Assembly (NCBI RefSeq): GCF_003319175.1
Contig: NZ_QOHK01000005.1
Span: forward strand, 1 to 64,000
Source: Blastococcus sp. TF02-8
GTDB lineage: Bacteria > Actinomycetota > Actinomycetes > Mycobacteriales > Geodermatophilaceae
Direction of reading: 5' to 3'
Length of the DNA stretch: 64,000 bases
Part shown: positions 17,996 through 25,877 of the stretch, piece after piece
How the letters are laid out: every line of letters begins with the position of its first letter
Numbering within the stretch: the stretch's first letter is position 1
Notes under the pieces: generated by a model
Databases searched by the model: none
What the model saw: the letters and a program-made list of their open reading frames with translations, nothing else
What the model was told of the DNA's origin: nothing
Position numbers and translations under genes: made by a program

Positions 17996-18711
17996 CCGGT
18001 CTCCCGGGCACGCTCACGACCCTGCTCTGCGACGCCGACGGCACGCTGTTCCCCTCCGAGGAGCCCGCCTACGCCGCGTCGGTCGACGTCACCAACCGGT
18101 TCCTCGCGGGGCTCGGGGCGCAGCGGTCGTTCGCGGCCGAGGAGCTGCAGCGGATGACCAACGGCAAGAACTTCCGGGGCGCGGCCACCGAGCTGGCCGC
18201 CGCGCGGGGACAGGAGGTGGACCGTGCCGAGCTCGACGCCTGGGTCACCGAGGAGAAGGACGTGGTGACCACCCACCTGCGCCAGGTGCTGCGGCCCGAT
18301 CCCGACGTCCGGGAGCCGCTCCACCGGCTCTCCCGGCGTTTCCGCCTGGCGGCGGTGACGTCGAGCGCGTGCTCCCGGCTCGCCGCCTGCCTGGAGGTCA
18401 CCGAGCTGGCCCACCTCTTCGCCGCAGAACGCCGGTTCAGCGCCGAGGACTCGCTGCCCGCACCCACGAGCACACCCGACCCGGCCGTGTACCTGCACGC
18501 CGGTGGCTCGCTCGCGGTCGGTCCCGCCGAGGCCCTCGCGGTCGAGGACTCGGTCAACGGGGCCCGCGCGGCGGTCGCCGCCGGCTACCCGACGGTCGGC
18601 ATCCTGCAGTTCGTCCCACCGGCCGACCGGGACGGCCGGGACGCCGCGCTCCGGGAGGCCGGTGTCGCGACGGTGGTCGCCTCCTGGACCGAGCTGGAGG
18701 GCCTCCTGTGA
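17992..18711 (+). CDS. HAD-superfamily phosphatase
   Basis: This 239-residue haloacid dehalogenase-type hydrolase has motif I DADGT near the N-terminus with nucleophile and acid/base aspartates, motif II in AVTSSA, and the metal-binding ALAVEDSVNGARAA. The layout (alpha-helical cap after motif I) resembles beta-phosphoglucomutase-like and sugar-phosphate phosphatases. GTG 17992 overlaps the dehydrogenase stop, so it is probably cotranscribed and may act on a phosphorylated sugar or polyol; that role is inferred from context only. Confidence 0.85.
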   Translation: MTGLPGTLTTLLCDADGTLFPSEEPAYAASVDVTNRFLAGLGAQRSFAAEELQRMTNGKNFRGAATELAAARGQEVDRAELDAWVTEEKDVVTTHLRQVLRPDPDVREPLHRLSRRFRLAAVTSSACSRLAACLEVTELAHLFAAERRFSAEDSLPAPTSTPDPAVYLHAGGSLAVGPAEALAVEDSVNGARAAVAAGYPTVGILQFVPPADRDGRDAALREAGVATVVASWTELEGLL

Positions 18712-18740
18712 CCGCACGACCGCTCGACTACGGTTCGGGC

Positions 18741-18929
18741 ATGACGTTGGTGTTCCACTGGGGCGGGCCGCGGCACGGCGAGGTCGACGAGCTCCCCTCG
18801 GAGGCGCTCGCCTCGTCGGTGCTCGTGTACGACGGGCCGAGGTGGTTCGGCGTCTACGAGCACTTCCAGCCGGCCCGCACCCAGGAGACCGCCGGTGGGC
18901 CGGCGCAGGTCTGGGTCGTCCGCGAGTAA
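18741..18929 (+). CDS. Small protein of unknown function (62 aa)
   Basis: This short frame follows the HAD gene. It begins MTLVFHWGGPRHGEVDELP and contains WFGVYEHFQPART; tryptophan, histidine and glycine are frequent and there is no signal or membrane segment. I do not recognise the family. ATG 18741 has a TACGGT -10-like box shortly upstream, compatible with a leaderless transcript; a GTG at 18708 overlapping the HAD stop would extend it by 11 residues and put it in that operon. Codon usage is like the neighbours, so it is probably a real gene. Confidence 0.6.
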   Translation: MTLVFHWGGPRHGEVDELPSEALASSVLVYDGPRWFGVYEHFQPARTQETAGGPAQVWVVRE

Positions 18930-19003
18930 CCGGGCTCAGGTGTACCGGCGGTCACCGGGGACGGCGCCACGAGTGGTTGCATCGTCGGGGTGACGAGGAC
19001 CCG

Positions 19004-20380
19004 ATGACGCGCGACGCCGCTCCCCCGCACGAGCAGACCGGAGTGCCGTTCGGCACTGCCGTCCGCGCGTGGTTCCTGATCTCGCTGCAGACCTTCGGCG
19101 GCCCGGCCGGCCAGATCGCGGTCATGCAGCGCACGCTGGTCGACGAGAGGCGCTGGATCGGGCAGCGGCGGTTCCTGCACGCCATGAACTACTGCATGCT
19201 GCTGCCAGGGCCCGAGGCGCAGCAGCTGGCCACCTACGTCGGCTGGCTCCTCCACGGCACCCGCGGTGGGCTGGTCGCCGGCGGCCTCTTCGTGCTGCCG
19301 GGCGTGGTGGCCCTGCTGGTCCTGTCGGCCGTCTACGTCGCCTTCGGGACGACGACCGCCGTGCTCGCGCTCTTCGCCGGCCTCGCGCCCGCCGTGCTGG
19401 CGATCGTTGCCCAGGCCGTCGTCCGGGTCGCGAAGAAGACGCTCGACCGGCCGGAGCTCGTCGTCGTCGCCCTCGCCGCGTTCCTCGCCCTGGCGCTGTT
19501 CGGCGTCCCGTTCCCGGTCGTGGTCGCGGTGGCCGGCGTCGTCGGGTGGGGCCTGAGCCGGTGGCGCCCCGCTCCGGAGACGAGGAGGACGGAGGCCTCC
19601 GACGCCGGTCCGGCCCCGGTGATCTCCGACGACGTCCGGCACACCGAGGCGCCGTCGGCCGGCCGCACGGTGCGGGTGCTGCTCGTCGGCCTGCTCGTCT
19701 GGGGGGTGCCGATCGCGCTCGTCGCCGCGCTGACCGGGGCGCACAGCACGCTGACCGAGCAGGGGCTGTTCTTCTCCGGCACCGCCGTCGTGACCTTCGG
19801 CGGGGCCTACGCGGTGCTCGCCTACGTCGCCCAGCAGGCGGTCGCCGCCTACGGCTGGCTCTCCCCGGGTGAGATGGTGCGCGGCCTCGCCCTGGCCGAG
19901 ACGACGCCCGGCCCGCTGATCATGGTGGTGCAGTTCGTCGCGTTCCTCGGTGCCTACCGGGCGCCGGGCGACCTCGACCCGTGGGTGGCGGCGGTGCTCG
20001 CCTCGCTGCTGGTCACCTGGGTGACCTTCGTCCCGAGCTTCCTGTTCGTGCTGCTCGGCGCCCCCTACATGGAGCGGCTGCGCGGCAACCGGTCGCTCTC
20101 CGCCGCGCTCACCGGCATCACCGCCGCCGTCGTCGGCGTGATCGCCAACCTCGGCGTCTACTTCGCGGTGCACACCCTGTTCGCCGACTCGCGCGAGCTC
20201 GACGCCGGGCCGCTGCACCTGGAGGTGCCGGCCCTGGGCTCGCTGCGCCCGGTCGCGGTGGTCATCGCGCTGGTCGCCGCCGTGCTGCTGTTCCGGCTGA
20301 AGTGGTCGGTGCTGCGCACCCTCGGCGTGTGCGCCGTCCTCGGCCTGGCTGCCGGGCTGGCCGGGCTGCCGGTGACCTGA
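19004..20380 (+). CDS. chrA: ChrA-type chromate/anion transporter (two-domain)
   Basis: This 458-residue membrane protein carries two homologous chromate-transporter halves. The first has SLQTFGGPAGQIAVMQ, DERRWIG and LLPGPEAQQLATYVGW; the second has FGGAYAVLAYVAQQAV and LAETTPGPLIMVVQF. A charged linker at about 180-225 separates them. Long ChrA proteins export chromate driven by the proton gradient, although other anions are possible. No ChrB-like regulator is next to it. The start ATG 19004 gives MTRDAAPPHEQ before the first helix. It faces the chemoreceptor-like gene across a strong terminator. Confidence 0.9.
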   Translation: MTRDAAPPHEQTGVPFGTAVRAWFLISLQTFGGPAGQIAVMQRTLVDERRWIGQRRFLHAMNYCMLLPGPEAQQLATYVGWLLHGTRGGLVAGGLFVLPGVVALLVLSAVYVAFGTTTAVLALFAGLAPAVLAIVAQAVVRVAKKTLDRPELVVVALAAFLALALFGVPFPVVVAVAGVVGWGLSRWRPAPETRRTEASDAGPAPVISDDVRHTEAPSAGRTVRVLLVGLLVWGVPIALVAALTGAHSTLTEQGLFFSGTAVVTFGGAYAVLAYVAQQAVAAYGWLSPGEMVRGLALAETTPGPLIMVVQFVAFLGAYRAPGDLDPWVAAVLASLLVTWVTFVPSFLFVLLGAPYMERLRGNRSLSAALTGITAAVVGVIANLGVYFAVHTLFADSRELDAGPLHLEVPALGSLRPVAVVIALVAAVLLFRLKWSVLRTLGVCAVLGLAAGLAGLPVT

Positions 20381-20388
20381 CGACGTGC

Positions 20389-20420
20389 CAGGGCCCGCCC
20401 GGTCCCCCGGACGGGCCCTG
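20389..20420. terminator. Bidirectional terminator between chrA and the chemoreceptor-like gene
   Basis: CAGGGCCCG and CGGGCCCTG arms, extended by CCGG/CCGG inside, form an almost perfect 32-nt inverted repeat with a TCCC loop and one mismatch. It sits 8 bp after the chrA stop and 12 bp before the end of the opposing gene, so it can serve both. Confidence 0.85.
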
Positions 20421-20432
20421 CACGCGGCGCGG

Positions 20433-21752
20433 TCACATGCCGGCGACGATGCTCCGCAGGTCCTCCGCCACGCGGGTGGCCTCGCGGGAGGCGCCGACGA
20501 TCGCGTCCTGCGCCTGGGCCGTCGAGGCGTTCTGCTCCTCGACCGCGGCGGCGATGGTGGTCTGCGCCTCGACCACGCCCTGGATGACCTCGGTGACGCT
20601 GCCCAACGCGGTACCGGCCGCCTCGACGTCCTCCCGGACGGTCTCGACGACGCCACGGATCCGCTCGGTGGCCTTGGCGGTCTCCGCGGCGAGGTCCTTG
20701 ACCTCGCCGGCGACGACCGCGAAGCCCTTGCCCGCCTCGCCGGCGCGGGCGGACTCGATGGTCGCGTTGAGCGCCAGCAGGTTCGTCTGGTCGGCGATCG
20801 AGGAGATGCTGCCGGCGATCTGGTCGATCTCGGCCATGGTCGCCGCCAGCCGCTCGATGACCTCGGCGCTGCGCCGCGAGCCGTCGCTGGCCTGGTTGGC
20901 GGTGGTGGTCGCGTGGCTGGCGGCCGCGGCGATGTCGGAGATGGCGGCGCGGAGACCGGTCATCACGTCGGTCGCGGTGCCCACGTTCTCGTCCAGCCGG
21001 CGGCCGGCCTCGACCAGGCCTGCGAGACGCTCCTCGAGCTCGGCGGCGCGCTGCTCACGCTGCGCCAGCTGGGCGGCGGCCTCGTCGGCCGCGCGGGCGC
21101 GCTCGGTGGCCAGCTCGGCCTGGGCCTCCGCCTGCGCCTGTGCCTGCGCCTCGGCCGCGCGTCCCGCGGCCCGGCGCCCCCGCTCCGCCTCCTCGGTGAA
21201 CTTCCACGAGTAGGCGAGGAAGAACGCCTCGGCGAGCAGGAACACCGCGTGCAGCAGCGCGAAGAGGATCGGGTTGTCCTGGGCCTGCTGGGTGGAGTAG
21301 ACCGCCTCGGGCGCGACCAGGCTGGTCAGCACGTGGTGCACCGCGACGAACACGACGGCGAGCAGGAAGGGCGTCCACAGCTGGTACAGCGCCACCAGCG
21401 CCAGCAGCGCGTAGAACCAGATGTGCAGGTCGGTGAGGCCGCCCCCGACGTGCACGAGCAGGTCGGCGCCGAACATGAGACCGACGCCGGCCGCCGAGGC
21501 GCGGGCCAGCATGCCGCGGAGCACCAGCGCCGCGACCAGGAGTCCGACGAGCGCACCGAGCTGCCCCCACAGCGCCAGCCCGTGGGCGTGCCCCCGGAGC
21601 AGAGCGATGGTCACGAGCACCGGCGGGTGCAGGGCGAGGACCACGCAGATGATGCGGTGCCGGCGCCGGAACCCGTCCTCGTCCAGGCGGGCTCCGCGCG
21701 GGATGCTGGCCCAGAAACCGCTGGGCCGGGGAACAGCGATCGTCTCGGTCAT
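20433..21752 (-). CDS. Methyl-accepting chemotaxis-like signalling protein with six N-terminal membrane helices
   Basis: This 439-residue protein has about six hydrophobic segments (roughly residues 33-180), a charged and Ala/Glu/Gln-rich coiled coil (about 185-250) and a C-terminal MCP signalling domain. The hairpin tip [36 protein letters not shown]-like region is well conserved. No periplasmic sensor loop and no clear HAMP domain are visible, so any sensing must occur in or near the membrane. No other che gene is in the window. The start [10 protein letters not shown] at 21752 was chosen because upstream in-frame sequence is the antisense of the next gene. Confidence 0.88.
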   Translation of the reverse strand: MTETIAVPRPSGFWASIPRGARLDEDGFRRRHRIICVVLALHPPVLVTIALLRGHAHGLALWGQLGALVGLLVAALVLRGMLARASAAGVGLMFGADLLVHVGGGLTDLHIWFYALLALVALYQLWTPFLLAVVFVAVHHVLTSLVAPEAVYSTQQAQDNPILFALLHAVFLLAEAFFLAYSWKFTEEAERGRRAAGRAAEAQAQAQAEAQAELATERARAADEAAAQLAQREQRAAELEERLAGLVEAGRRLDENVGTATDVMTGLRAAISDIAAAASHATTTANQASDGSRRSAEVIERLAATMAEIDQIAGSISSIADQTNLLALNATIESARAGEAGKGFAVVAGEVKDLAAETAKATERIRGVVETVREDVEAAGTALGSVTEVIQGVVEAQTTIAAAVEEQNASTAQAQDAIVGASREATRVAEDLRSIVAGM

Positions 21753-21796
21753 ACCGCTGTCTATCGGCACCGGCACAGCTGTATTGAGTACAACCA

Positions 21797-23551
21797 TCAG
21801 ACCGACCCGGTCGGTTGGCTCCCGGAGCCGAGGACGGTCAGCGGCAGCCGCAACGCTCCGGGTGCCGCCGCGGGGACCACCGGGGCCCGCGGGGGCACGG
21901 GAGCCAGCGGGCGGTAGGCCTCGCCCGGTGCCGGGCGGGGGTCGGGCTCCCCCCGGTTCGGCCACAGCGCCATCGCCCGTTCGGCCTGTGCGGTGATGGT
22001 GAGCGACGGGTTCACCCCGAGGTTCGCCGACACCGCCGACCCGTCGACGACCGACAGCCCCGGGTAGCCGTGCACCCGGTGGTAGGGGTCGACGACGCCG
22101 CTCTCCGCGGTGCGGCCGATCGGGCAGCCGCCGAGGAAGTGCGCCGTCATCGGGATGTCGACCAGCTCGGTCATCGCGCCACCGGGGTCACCACCGATCT
22201 TCGCCGCGATCCGCCGCACCGCCTCGTGGCCGCCGGGGATCCAGGTCGGGTTGGGCTCGCCCGGCCCGGGACGGGTGGTGAGCCGCCGTCCGAACCGCGA
22301 CCGCCGGCCGGAGACCACGATGCTGTTGTCGCGGCTCTGCATCACCAGCGCGATGACGGTCCGCTCCGACCAGCCGCGCACCGAGAGCAGGCGCACGAAG
22401 GCCGCCGGGTCGCGCACGATCACGCCCACCGCCCTGAGCCAGCGGGGCAGCCGCCCGCCGCCGTCGACCAGCACGGTCTGCAGCAGGCCGATCGCGTTGC
22501 TCCCCCGGCCGTAGCGCACCGGCTCGAGGTGGGTGTGCTCGTCGAGGTGGAACGACGAGGTGATCGCCACGCCGCGGCTGTAGTCCACCGGTCCGCCGCG
22601 CCGGCCGGTCGCGGCGAGCACCGCCTCGGAGTTCGTGCGGGTCTGGTGGCCCAGCCGCGGGGAGAGCTCCGGCAGCGTGCCGCCGTCCTTCATCGCGTGC
22701 AGCAGCCGCTGGGTGCCGTAGGTGCCGGCGGCCAGCACCACCTGGTCGCAGGTCCAGCGGCGCACGGTCCGTGCCGCCCACCAGGCACCGCTGCGGACCG
22801 TCTCGACCTCCCAGCCGCCGCCGGCGCGAGGGCGCACCGCGGTCACCGTCGTCAGCGGGTGGACCACTGCCCCGGCCCGCTCGGCCAGGTGCAGGTAGTT
22901 CTTCACCAGCGTGTTCTTGCCACCCACCCGGCAGCCGGTCATGCACGACCCGCACTCCGTGCAGCCGGTGCGGTCGGGCCCGACGCCGCCGAAGTAGGGG
23001 TCGGGCACCGTCACGCCGGGCTCGCCGTAGAAGACGCCGACCGGCGTGGAGACGAACGTGTCACCGACGCCCATCTCCTCGGCCACCTCGCGCATGACCT
23101 CGTCGGCCGGCGTGGTGCTCGGGTTGGTGGTGACGCCGAGCATCCGGCTCGCCTGGTCGTAGTACGGCGCGAGCTCGGCCGCCCAGTCGGTGATGTCGGC
23201 CCACTGGGGGTCGCGGAAGTACGCGTCGGGCGGGCGGTAGAGGGTGTTGGCGTAGTTCAGCGACCCGCCACCGACCCCGGCACCGGCCATGACGAGCACG
23301 TCGGGCAGCAGGTGGATGCGCTGCACCCCGTAGCAGCCGAGCTGCGGGGCCCACAGGTAACGGCGCAGGTCCCAGGAGGTCGTGGGCAGCTCGTCGTCGG
23401 CGAACCGCCGGCCCGCCTCCAGCACCGCGACCCGGTAGCCCTTCTCGGACAGCCGGAGCGCAGCGGTGCTGCCGCCGAAGCCGCTGCCGACGACGACGAC
23501 GTCCACGTGCTCGGCCGGGCGCCCGCCCCTGCGTCGGGCCCGCTCACCCAC
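21797..23551 (-). CDS. GMC-family FAD oxidoreductase, ChoD/cholesterol-oxidase-like
   Basis: This 584-residue flavoprotein has the FAD-binding [17 protein letters not shown] at residues 18-34, [17 protein letters not shown], and a cysteine cluster [15 protein letters not shown], ending with the GMC motif [19 protein letters not shown]. The whole protein follows the mycobacterial ChoD (Rv3409c) pattern as I recall it, including [18 protein letters not shown]. ChoD-type enzymes are annotated as sterol oxidases, but the true substrate is uncertain. The GTG start at 23551 overlaps the stop of the upstream monooxygenase by 8 bp, suggesting a coupled two-enzyme lipid or sterol oxidation unit. The C-terminal 40 residues are proline/alanine-rich. 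Confidence 0.86.
   Translation of the reverse strand: MGERARRRGGRPAEHVDVVVVGSGFGGSTAALRLSEKGYRVAVLEAGRRFADDELPTTSWDLRRYLWAPQLGCYGVQRIHLLPDVLVMAGAGVGGGSLNYANTLYRPPDAYFRDPQWADITDWAAELAPYYDQASRMLGVTTNPSTTPADEVMREVAEEMGVGDTFVSTPVGVFYGEPGVTVPDPYFGGVGPDRTGCTECGSCMTGCRVGGKNTLVKNYLHLAERAGAVVHPLTTVTAVRPRAGGGWEVETVRSGAWWAARTVRRWTCDQVVLAAGTYGTQRLLHAMKDGGTLPELSPRLGHQTRTNSEAVLAATGRRGGPVDYSRGVAITSSFHLDEHTHLEPVRYGRGSNAIGLLQTVLVDGGGRLPRWLRAVGVIVRDPAAFVRLLSVRGWSERTVIALVMQSRDNSIVVSGRRSRFGRRLTTRPGPGEPNPTWIPGGHEAVRRIAAKIGGDPGGAMTELVDIPMTAHFLGGCPIGRTAESGVVDPYHRVHGYPGLSVVDGSAVSANLGVNPSLTITAQAERAMALWPNRGEPDPRPAPGEAYRPLAPVPPRAPVVPAAAPGALRLPLTVLGSGSQPTGSV
21801..21815. promoter_or_regulatory. 15-bp palindrome ACCGACC-C-GGTCGGT upstream of the chemoreceptor-like gene
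   Basis: Perfect 7-bp arms flank one central base. It overlaps the last codons of the GMC oxidase and lies about 50 bp upstream of the chemoreceptor start, where TTGAGTAC-like AT-rich sequence suggests a promoter. The shape is like TetR-family operators, but coding constraint at the GMC 3' end could produce it by chance. Confidence 0.35.
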
Positions 23552-25022
23552 GAGCGCCCCCCACCGGGACGGCGGCCGGAGCCGGGGCGAAGTCCTCCGG
23601 CCGCAACCGGTGCAGGCGGCGGCGGAAGGTGAGGGTGGATGCCGGCCAGTTCTGGGTGTTCCGCCCGCTCTCGGTGAGGTACCAGCTGCGGCACCCACCG
23701 GCGAACACGGTGCCGCGCACCCGGCGCTGCACCCACTCGTCGAAGGTCTTCGCGACGTCGCGGCGCACGTCCAGCCAGCGCACCCGCCCCTGCTGCAGGT
23801 ACTGGACGGCCTGCACCACCCACCGCACCTGCGCCTCGAGCATGAAGATGATCGAGTTGTGGCCGAGGTTGGTGTTCGGGCCGTAGAGCACGAACAGGTT
23901 CGGGAACCCGGGGACGACCGTGCCCAGGTAGGCGCTGGCGCCGTCTGCCCACTGCTCGTGCAGCTCCCGCCCGCCCCGACCGGTGATCCGCATCGGTGCC
24001 AGGAACTCGGTGGCCGTGAAGCCGGTGCCCAGGATGATGGTGTCGACCTCGCGCTCGGTGCCGTCGGCGGTGACGACCGAGTGCGGGCGGACCTCGGTGA
24101 TCCGGTCGGTGACCACCTCCACGTGAGGCAGCTGCAACGCCTCGTACCAGTCGTTGGACATCAGGATCCGCTTGCAGCCCATCGGGTCGGTGGGCGTAAG
24201 CTTCTCCCGAAGCGCGGGATCGGCGACCGACGCGGCGAGGTGCTTGCGGTAGGCGGCGCGGTGGGCGAAGAGCAGCCGGGGCTCGGTGTTGAAGCCCAGG
24301 GACCGGAGCTCGTTGGAGAGGTAGTTCGCCTCGCGGGAGAGCCGCAGCAGACCGGGCACGCGGGCGAACGCCTTCTTGGCCCGCTCCTGGTAGGCGCGGT
24401 CGGGCTTGGGCAGCACGTAGGGGGCCGAACGCTGGAAGACGCTCAGCGTCGCGGTGCCCGGTGCGATCGCGGGCACGAACTGGATGGCGCTGGCGCCCGT
24501 GCCGAGGACGGCCACCCGCTTCCCGGTGAGGTCGTGCTCGTGGTCCCACCGCGCGGAGTGGAAGAGCGTGCCCTCGAAGGTCTCCAGGCCGGGCACGTCG
24601 GGCGTGCTCGGCCGGCTCAGCTGCCCGGTCGCGGTGATCAGGACGTCGGCCACGTGCTCCTCGCCGCCGGTGAGCGTCAGCCGCCAGCGTCCGCTGCCCT
24701 CGTCGAACGACGCCGCGAGCACCTCGGTGCCGAACCGGATGAGCGGCAGCACCCCGAAGTCCCTGGCCACGTCGCGCAGGTACTGGTGGATCTCCGCCTG
24801 GGGTGCGAAGCGGCGGGACCAGTCGGCCTTCGGCGCGAAGGAGAGCGAGTAGAGGTGGGAGGGGACGTCGCACGCCGCGCCGGGATAGGTGTTCTCCCGC
24901 CAGACACCGCCCACGTCGGAGCTCTTCTCGAACAGCACCAGGTCGGTGACCCCGGCCTCCTTGAGCCGCACCGCCGCGGCGATGCCCCCGAACCCGCTGC
25001 CGATGATGGCGACGCTCGTCAC
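23544..25022 (-). CDS. FAD-dependent monooxygenase of the Baeyer-Villiger type
   Basis: This 492-residue protein has a first dinucleotide motif GSGFGG at residues 8-13, the Baeyer-Villiger fingerprint FEGTLFHSARW at 149-159 (pattern FxGxxxHxxxW), and a second NADPH-binding GTGASA near 174. Such enzymes insert oxygen into ketones or steroids. It starts at GTG 25022 and its stop overlaps the GMC oxidase. About 45 bp upstream ends an enoyl-CoA hydratase on the same strand, so a longer operon starting at the lipid genes is possible. The natural substrate cannot be told from sequence. Confidence 0.87.
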   Translation of the reverse strand: MTSVAIIGSGFGGIAAAVRLKEAGVTDLVLFEKSSDVGGVWRENTYPGAACDVPSHLYSLSFAPKADWSRRFAPQAEIHQYLRDVARDFGVLPLIRFGTEVLAASFDEGSGRWRLTLTGGEEHVADVLITATGQLSRPSTPDVPGLETFEGTLFHSARWDHEHDLTGKRVAVLGTGASAIQFVPAIAPGTATLSVFQRSAPYVLPKPDRAYQERAKKAFARVPGLLRLSREANYLSNELRSLGFNTEPRLLFAHRAAYRKHLAASVADPALREKLTPTDPMGCKRILMSNDWYEALQLPHVEVVTDRITEVRPHSVVTADGTEREVDTIILGTGFTATEFLAPMRITGRGGRELHEQWADGASAYLGTVVPGFPNLFVLYGPNTNLGHNSIIFMLEAQVRWVVQAVQYLQQGRVRWLDVRRDVAKTFDEWVQRRVRGTVFAGGCRSWYLTESGRNTQNWPASTLTFRRRLHRLRPEDFAPAPAAVPVGGARG

Positions 25023-25065
25023 GGTCAGGACCCTACGAGACGGGCGGGCTCCTGGGGAGCGGCCA

Positions 25066-25860
25066 TCAGCCGGCCCGCCACTGCGGCGTGCGGCCCTCGA
25101 TGAAGGCGGCGATGCCCTCCATCGCGTCGGTGCTCGCGCCGACCGCCCGGATCTCCGCGTCGTTGCGCTCCCACGCACCGGCCTCGTGCGGCAGGTCGCC
25201 GTCGACCATGCCCAGCGCCAGGCGCTTGCTGGCCTGCACCGCCAGCGGGGCGTTGGCGGCGATCCGCTCGGCCAGCCGGAGCGCCACCGGCAGCACCTGG
25301 TCGGCCGGGACCACCTCGTTGACCAGGCCCCATCGCTGCGCCTCCTCGGCGCCCATCGGCTCACCGGTCAGGATCATCCGCATCGCCACCTTGCGCGGCA
25401 GCTGCTCGGGCAGCCGGAAGACTCCTCCGGCGGCGGCGAAGATGCCCCGCGCCGTCTCCGGCAGGCCGAAGGTGGCGGTGTCGGCGGCCACGGCGAGGTC
25501 GCTGGCCAGCACGAGCTCGGTCCCGCCGCCCAGGGCCGGGCCGTTGACCGCGGCGATCACCGGCGTGCTGACGGGGTGCCGGACGAATCCGGCGAAGCCG
25601 TAGTCCTCGCGGCCGGGTGCGAGCGGGGTCTCGCCCCGGCCGAGCGCCTTGAGATCGGCTCCGGCGCAGAAGGCCTTGTCCCCCGCGCCGGTGAGGACCA
25701 CGCAGCGGATGTCGGAGTCGTGCTCGGCCGACTCGAGGGCGTCGGCGAGGCGCGTGGCGATGTCGGCATCGACGGCGTTGCGTGCCCGCGGCCGGTTGAG
25801 GGTGACGACCAGCGTGTGGCCGACCCGGTCGACGAGGACCGTGGGTTCCTCGGTGCTCAT
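25066..25860 (-). CDS. Enoyl-CoA hydratase/isomerase family protein
   Basis: This 264-residue crotonase-fold protein has the oxyanion-hole segments AFCAGADL and GPALGGGTELVLASD, and LPETARGIF carries the catalytic glutamate position. It fits beta-oxidation-like hydration of enoyl-CoA. The ATG at 25860 is preceded by a GAGGAGACC Shine-Dalgarno. It lies 17 bp after the thiolase-like gene and before the monooxygenase, all on the minus strand, which suggests one operon for degradation of a lipid or sterol-like compound. Substrate unknown. Confidence 0.9.
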   Translation of the reverse strand: MSTEEPTVLVDRVGHTLVVTLNRPRARNAVDADIATRLADALESAEHDSDIRCVVLTGAGDKAFCAGADLKALGRGETPLAPGREDYGFAGFVRHPVSTPVIAAVNGPALGGGTELVLASDLAVAADTATFGLPETARGIFAAAGGVFRLPEQLPRKVAMRMILTGEPMGAEEAQRWGLVNEVVPADQVLPVALRLAERIAANAPLAVQASKRLALGMVDGDLPHEAGAWERNDAEIRAVGASTDAMEGIAAFIEGRTPQWRAG

Positions 25861-25877
25861 GGCGGTCTCCTCGCGGA

